Assembly: GCF_900141755.1 (NCBI RefSeq)
Contig: NZ_LT670844.1
Location: forward strand, 1,364,001-1,428,000
Direction of reading: 5' to 3'
DNA: 64,000 nucleotides
From: Bradyrhizobium lablabi
Lineage (GTDB): Bacteria; Pseudomonadota; Alphaproteobacteria; Rhizobiales; Xanthobacteraceae
The translations under genes and the position numbers were made by a program. A model generated the notes under the pieces. The model was not told the DNA's origin. It saw only the letters and a program-made list of their open reading frames with translations, and ran no database searches. This document shows positions 59,511 to 64,000 of the stretch, in pieces (position 1 is the stretch's first letter; every line of letters begins with the position of its first letter).

Positions 59511-62500
59511 GCGAAGTCTCCGTTACGGCGGCAGCTTTGGCGCCTTGCTTCTTGTGTACCATACTAAAGACCACGGGAACGAACATCAGGGTAGCTACGG
59601 TTGCGAATATCAGCCCTCCGACCACGGCACGTCCGAGCGGCGCGTTCTGTTCGCCGCCCTCGCCAAGCGCCAGCGCCATCGGCGTCATGCCGATGATCAT
59701 CGCCAGCGCCGTCATCAGCACGGGACGAAAACGCACAAAACCGGCTTCGATCGCGGCCGCCACCGGATCGCCCAGTTCTTCATAGCGCTCGCGGGCAAAG
59801 CTGATCACCAGCACGCTGTTCGCGGTCGCAACGCCCATGCACATGATCGCGCCAGTCAATGCCGGAACCGACAGCGTGGTCTCCGTCGTGAACAGCATCC
59901 AGACGATGCCGGCGAGCGCGGATGGCAGTGCAGTGATGATCACGAACGGGTCGGACCAGGACTGGAAGTTCACCACGATCAGGAGATAGATCAGCACGAC
60001 CGCCGCGAGCAGTCCGAACAACAGTCCGGAGAACGCGCTGTTCATGGTCTGCACCTGGCCGAGCAAAACCACGGATGAGCCCTTCGGCACCTCTTTCGCG
60101 GTATCCGCGATCACAGCCCTGACGTCGGCCGCCACCGCGCCGAGATCGCGCCCTTGCGGGGTCGCGTAGATCTGCACCATCGGCTGGATGTCGTATTGGG
60201 AAACCACCGCGCTCGAGGTCGATCGCTTGATGTCGGCGATGCCGCCGAGGATCGGCGGCACAGCGGTGCTGGCGGCGGTGATCGGCAGGGTTTCCAGCGC
60301 GCTCAAGGAATCGATCTGGAATTGCGGCGTCTGCATCACGATCGAATAGGAAACGCCGTTGTCCGGGTTGAGATAATAAGTCGGCGCGACCTGGGAGCTG
60401 CCGGCCAGATTGACGACGAGGCTGTTGGTGACGTCGCGCTCGGTCAAGCCGACATATTGCGCGCGGGTGCGGTCGACATCGATATTGAAGCTCGGATTGT
60501 TCGGCGACTGCTGGATCCGGGCATCGGCAATGCCGGGAATTTTGCGAATCCGGCTCAGCAATCTGTTGGCATAGGCAAAGTTCGCATTCACATCGGCGCC
60601 GCGCACCTGAAGGTCGATCGGTGCCGGCGCGCCGAAATTGAGGATCTGGCTGACGATGTCGGCCGGCAGGAACGCGAACGTCATCCCCGGAAAGGCGCGC
60701 GGCAGCTGCTCGCGCATGGCCTGGACGTATTCGCTGGTCGGCCGGTGGCCCTCCTTCAGCTTGATCTGGATATCGCCGTCCTGCGAGCCGATCAGGCCGG
60801 TGTTGTTGTAGGTCATGTTGATGCCGGAGATCGGCATGCCGATGTTGTCGGCAAGCGTGTCGATCTCGCCGGGTGGAATGATCTTGCGGATCGCCTTCTG
60901 CACCTCGGCGAACTGGTTGGCGCTTTCCTCGACGCGGGTACCGACCTGGGTGCGGACATGCATCAGGATCGAGCCGGCATCGACTGCGGGAAAGAAGTTT
61001 CGGCCGAGATAAGGCACCAGCAGAAACGAAGCTCCGACGAGGCCTAAAAACCCAATGACAAAAATCGGCCGCCGCTGCATCGCCAGCGTCAGGAGATCGC
61101 GGTAGCCGCCGCGGATGCGCTCGAACCGCGCCTCGAAGCCGCGCTGAAACCACACCAGCGGATTGCGCGTCGGCGGCGCCTCGCCCTCATGGTGCTCATG
61201 CGGCTGCAACAAGTACTTCGCCATCGTCGGCACCAGCGTGCGCGACAGGATGAACGACCATATCATGGCGAACATCACGGCTTCGGCCATCGGCACGAAC
61301 AGAAACCGCGCCACGCCGGTCAGGAAGAACATCGGCACGAACACGATGCAGATACACAACAGCGAGACGAAGGCCGGCGTCACGATCTGGTTGGCGCCGT
61401 CCATGATCGATTGCTCGACCTGTTTGCCCTGCTCCAGATGGTAGTTGATGTTCTCGATGGTGACGGTGGCGTCGTCGACGAGGATGCCGACCGCGAGCGC
61501 GAGGCCGCCGAGCGTCATGATGTTGAGGGTCTCGCCGATCGCCGACAACATCACGATCGCGCCGAGCACCGAGAGCGGGATCGAGACCGCGATGATAACG
61601 GTCGAGCGCCAGCTGCCGAGGAACAACAGGATCATCACGCTGGTCAATAACGCGGCGATGACCCCTTCAAAGGCAACGCCGGTGATGGCGCCGCGCACGA
61701 AAAGGGACTGATCGCCGATGAAGCCGATCTTGAGCGCGTCGGGGAGCTGGTCCTTGACGTCGATCACCTTCTGCTTGATGCCGGCGATGATATCGAGCGT
61801 CGAGATCGATCCCGCCTTCAGCACCATCATCAAGACCGAACGGTTGCCGTCGACATGAACGATATTGGTTTGCGGCGGATTGCCGTCGCGCACGCTGGCG
61901 ACGTCGCGGACATAGACCATCGCGCCGTTCACTGTCTTGATCGGCAGGTCGCCGAGGTCTTCCATCTTCAAGGGCGAGTTGTTGAGCTGGATGTTGTATT
62001 CGAACTGGCCGATCTTCTGCGTTCCGACCGGCGTAATCAGGTTTTGCGCGGCGAGCGCGTTGGCGACGTCCTGTCCCGACAATCCGCGGGCCTGCAGCGC
62101 CGTCGAGTTGAGATCGATCTGCACCTGGCGCTGCTTGCCGCCGAACGGATACGGGATCGCGGCGCCGGGCACTGTGACCAGCGGCGTGCGCAGCTGGTTG
62201 ATGCCGATGTCGGCGAGGTTTTGTTCGGTAAGGCCCTCGCCCGACAAGGCGACCTGGATGATCGGAACGGTTGACGCGCTGTAGTTCAGGATCAACGGCG
62301 GCGTCGCACCCGGCGGCATCTGTTTCAGAAGGGTCTGCGAAATCGCGGTGACCTGGGCGTTGGCGGTGCGGATATCGACGTTCGGCTGAAAGAAGATCTT
62401 GATGATGCCGAAGCCATTATAGGAATTGGCAACGATATGTTCGATATCGTTGACGGTCGTCGTCAGCGCGCGCTGAAACGGGGTGGTGATACGGCCGGCC

Positions 62501-62679
62501 ATCTGGTCCGGCGGCAGGCCGGTATATTGCCAGACCACGCCGATCACGGGGATACGAATGTCCGGGAAAATATCGGTCGGCGTGCGCAGCGCGGCGAGCG
62601 GTCCGACAATCAACAGAAGCAGCGCCAGCACGACGAATGTATAGGGCCGGCTGAGCGCAATGCGTACCAGTGCGATCAT
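59500..62679 (-). CDS. RND efflux transporter permease subunit (HAE1 type)
   Basis: A 1059-residue inner-membrane pump with two repeats of six membrane segments and two large periplasmic loops. The proton-relay Asp pair is D402/D403 in LAVGILVDDATVTIENI, equivalent to AcrB D407/D408. The second half ends PLGRAVVGGLIFATVATLMFVPVVFSM. A His-rich tail (TETSHAH) closes it. Multidrug or solvent export is the likely role. ATG 62679 gives the normal RND N-terminus (IALVRIALSRPYTF); ATG-like starts further up lack a fitting sequence. Confidence 0.95.
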   Translation of the reverse strand: MIALVRIALSRPYTFVVLALLLLIVGPLAALRTPTDIFPDIRIPVIGVVWQYTGLPPDQMAGRITTPFQRALTTTVNDIEHIVANSYNGFGIIKIFFQPNVDIRTANAQVTAISQTLLKQMPPGATPPLILNYSASTVPIIQVALSGEGLTEQNLADIGINQLRTPLVTVPGAAIPYPFGGKQRQVQIDLNSTALQARGLSGQDVANALAAQNLITPVGTQKIGQFEYNIQLNNSPLKMEDLGDLPIKTVNGAMVYVRDVASVRDGNPPQTNIVHVDGNRSVLMMVLKAGSISTLDIIAGIKQKVIDVKDQLPDALKIGFIGDQSLFVRGAITGVAFEGVIAALLTSVMILLFLGSWRSTVIIAVSIPLSVLGAIVMLSAIGETLNIMTLGGLALAVGILVDDATVTIENINYHLEQGKQVEQSIMDGANQIVTPAFVSLLCICIVFVPMFFLTGVARFLFVPMAEAVMFAMIWSFILSRTLVPTMAKYLLQPHEHHEGEAPPTRNPLVWFQRGFEARFERIRGGYRDLLTLAMQRRPIFVIGFLGLVGASFLLVPYLGRNFFPAVDAGSILMHVRTQVGTRVEESANQFAEVQKAIRKIIPPGEIDTLADNIGMPISGINMTYNNTGLIGSQDGDIQIKLKEGHRPTSEYVQAMREQLPRAFPGMTFAFLPADIVSQILNFGAPAPIDLQVRGADVNANFAYANRLLSRIRKIPGIADARIQQSPNNPSFNIDVDRTRAQYVGLTERDVTNSLVVNLAGSSQVAPTYYLNPDNGVSYSIVMQTPQFQIDSLSALETLPITAASTAVPPILGGIADIKRSTSSAVVSQYDIQPMVQIYATPQGRDLGAVAADVRAVIADTAKEVPKGSSVVLLGQVQTMNSAFSGLLFGLLAAVVLIYLLIVVNFQSWSDPFVIITALPSALAGIVWMLFTTETTLSVPALTGAIMCMGVATANSVLVISFARERYEELGDPVAAAIEAGFVRFRPVLMTALAMIIGMTPMALALGEGGEQNAPLGRAVVGGLIFATVATLMFVPVVFSMVHKKQGAKAAAVTETSHAH

Positions 62680-62901
62680 GAAATAGGCATTCCCCGAAAC
62701 AGAAAAGGGCGCAGAACTCGCGCCAAAGGTCAATTGACCGTATGCTGATTTACCCGAACCGCGGCAAAATAGCCAAGGTCCAGCACGCCGCCGATATTCA
62801 CTTCCGCGATACCGGCCTGTCGGCGATGCCGGCCGCGGACGGAAGCTCTCGTCTTCTCAAAGTATGACCGGAAATGCAGGCAGCGTTTTCAGCCTCTTTT
62901 T

Positions 62902-62947
62902 CTAATCGCCCGAAAAAGGTTCTTTCCTAATCATCCGAAAAAGGTTC
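62902..62947. repeat. Two 21-bp direct repeats upstream of the RND operon
   Basis: CTAATCGCCCGAAAAAGGTTC at 62902-62922 and its near copy at 62927-62947 (CTAATCATCCGAAAAAGG..), period 25. They lie about 225-270 bases before the permease start, in a 335-base gap (62680-63014) that otherwise shows no gene. They could bind a regulator or be part of a repeat. Confidence 0.45.
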
Positions 62948-63014
62948 GCTTTCTCCTTATGGCCGGGCTTCGTTATGGAGCCGCACTCCATTGGCTGCTC
63001 TTTGAGTCACATTC

Positions 63015-64000
63015 TCAGGCTGCCCGCACCGAGGTCAGGAACTTGCTGACTTCGATTTTGAGCCGGTTGCTGTCGCCGGACAGCGACTGCGCCGCGGAGA
63101 GCACTTGGGAAGAGGCCGATCCGGTCTCGCTGGCGCCGCGCTGCACGTCGGTGATGTTGGAGGATACCTGCATGGTGCCCTGGGCGGCCTGCTGCACGTT
63201 GCGGGAAATCTCCTGCGTCGCCGCGCCCTGCTCTTCCACGGCGGCCGCAATCGTCGAGGAGATCTCCGACAGTTTTTCGATGGTGCCGCTAATCTCCTTG
63301 ATGGCGTTGACCGACTCTTGCGTCGCCGCCTGGATGCCGGTGATCTGGGTACCGATCTCGCCGGTCGCCTTGGCGGTCTGCTCGGCGAGTGCCTTCACCT
63401 CGGACGCCACCACGGCAAAACCGCGGCCCGCTTCGCCGGCGCGCGCCGCCTCGATGGTCGCATTCAGGGCTAACAGGTTGGTCTGTCCGGCAATGGTGTT
63501 GATCAGTTCGACCACGTCGCCGATGCGGCTAGCTGCCTTCGAGAGTTCGCTGACGCGATCGTTGGTCTTGCGCGCCTGATCGACGGCATCGGTCGCCATC
63601 CGCGCCGAGTCCTGCACCTGGCGGCTGATCTCGTTGACGGAGGAGGCCATTTCTTCGGTGGCGGAAGCCACCGACTGCACGTTGGTGGAAGCTTCTTCGG
63701 AGGCCGCGGCGACCATCGTGGTCAGCTCCCGCGACCGCTCGGCGGTGGCGGTCAGCGTGCCGGCCGAGGCCTCGAGCTGTGCCGAGGCAGAGGATACGGT
63801 ATTGACGATACCGCCGATCATCGATTCGAAATCGCGCGTGATGCCGTCGACCCGGCGGCCGCGCTCGATCTTGGCTTCGGCGTCAAGCGCTGCGGCTTCA
63901 TCGGCGGCTTTCTTCGCGATCAGCGCCTCCTTGAACACCTGCAAGGTGTCCGCCATGGCGCCGATTTCGGTCTTCTCACCCTGATGCGGCACCTGCGCGG
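63015..64000 (-). CDS. Methyl-accepting chemotaxis protein, 3' part (runs off the window)
   Basis: The last 328 residues of a chemoreceptor. The visible N-terminal end reads [20 protein letters not shown], a HAMP-domain ending, so the ligand-binding part lies beyond 64000. The coiled signalling domain carries [21 protein letters not shown] (the CheA/CheW contact hairpin tip region) and ends KFLTSVRAA without a CheR-tethering pentapeptide. Rhizobiales-type landmark: [20 protein letters not shown]. An internal GTG at 63992 is not the true start. Confidence 0.93.
   Translation of the reverse strand, partial: AQVPHQGEKTEIGAMADTLQVFKEALIAKKAADEAAALDAEAKIERGRRVDGITRDFESMIGGIVNTVSSASAQLEASAGTLTATAERSRELTTMVAAASEEASTNVQSVASATEEMASSVNEISRQVQDSARMATDAVDQARKTNDRVSELSKAASRIGDVVELINTIAGQTNLLALNATIEAARAGEAGRGFAVVASEVKALAEQTAKATGEIGTQITGIQAATQESVNAIKEISGTIEKLSEISSTIAAAVEEQGAATQEISRNVQQAAQGTMQVSSNITDVQRGASETGSASSQVLSAAQSLSGDSNRLKIEVSKFLTSVRAA

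Noticed and set aside
1..64000. tRNA, rRNA and riboswitch genes
   Set aside because: No cloverleaf with a T-loop GGTTCAAATCC-type box, no rRNA stretch and no known riboswitch core was found by eye; weak structures could have been missed.

Overview
The window is high-GC chromosomal DNA that looks like Bradyrhizobium or a close relative in the Nitrobacteraceae (Alphaproteobacteria, Hyphomicrobiales). This is inferred from gene content, from protein style (Rhizobiales-type chemoreceptor, DUF35/thiolase pairs, phasin) and from many intergenic palindromic repeats of the kind common in that group. No rRNA, tRNA or CRISPR array was seen. All family names come from reading the translated sequences; no search was run.

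Layout. 0-14 kb: a fumarylacetoacetate hydrolase family gene and a TPP enzyme, an MFS transporter, an alkB gene coupled to a second 2OG-Fe(II) oxygenase, then a minus-strand set of a complete branched-chain-amino-acid-type ABC importer (binding protein, two permeases, two ATPases) running into AtuA-type proteins, an amidase and a DUF2848 protein. 14-28 kb: acyl-CoA metabolism (DUF35 + thiolase, SDRs, two acyl-CoA synthetases, a crotonase), an SMP-30 lactonase-like protein, phosphoenolpyruvate carboxylase (ppc), and one intact IS481-family element inserted in a palindromic repeat. 28-37 kb: an accessory block with small secreted proteins, tiny zinc-ribbon proteins, a Crp/Fnr regulator, a phasin, an ice-binding-like autotransporter and an IS30-family element. 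37-45 kb: acyl-CoA metabolism again (two acyl-CoA dehydrogenases, two crotonases, an ACAD10/11-type phosphotransferase with DUF6285, an SDR, a flavin reductase). 45-49 kb: less familiar genes (secreted protein with an Asp/His tail, fatty-acid hydroxylase, secreted alpha/beta hydrolase). 49-58 kb: a three-subunit molybdenum hydroxylase operon, a Baeyer-Villiger-type monooxygenase, a nitronate monooxygenase-like protein and a thiolase-like protein. 58-64 kb: an RND efflux pump (permease then adaptor) and the 3' part of a methyl-accepting chemotaxis protein that runs off the window.

How the genes fit together. Most of the window reads as a catabolic neighbourhood: uptake by the ABC importer, activation to CoA thioesters, alpha-beta dehydrogenation, hydration, SDR oxidation and thiolytic steps, with oxygenases and a molybdenum hydroxylase for ring or side-chain attack. 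The actual substrates cannot be read from the sequence.

The most notable structure is the 28-37 kb block. It is bounded by two same-orientation copies of the last 38-39 codons of an acyl-CoA dehydrogenase gene: one is the 3' end of the intact gene (37001-37127), the other an orphan fragment (27866-27989). The copies differ by synonymous changes and one in-frame 3-nt indel. This fits an element that entered at, or recombined through, the 3' end of that gene. Inside it, two paralogous zinc-ribbon genes share a duplicated leader and an identical 17-bp upstream motif on either side of the Crp/Fnr gene.
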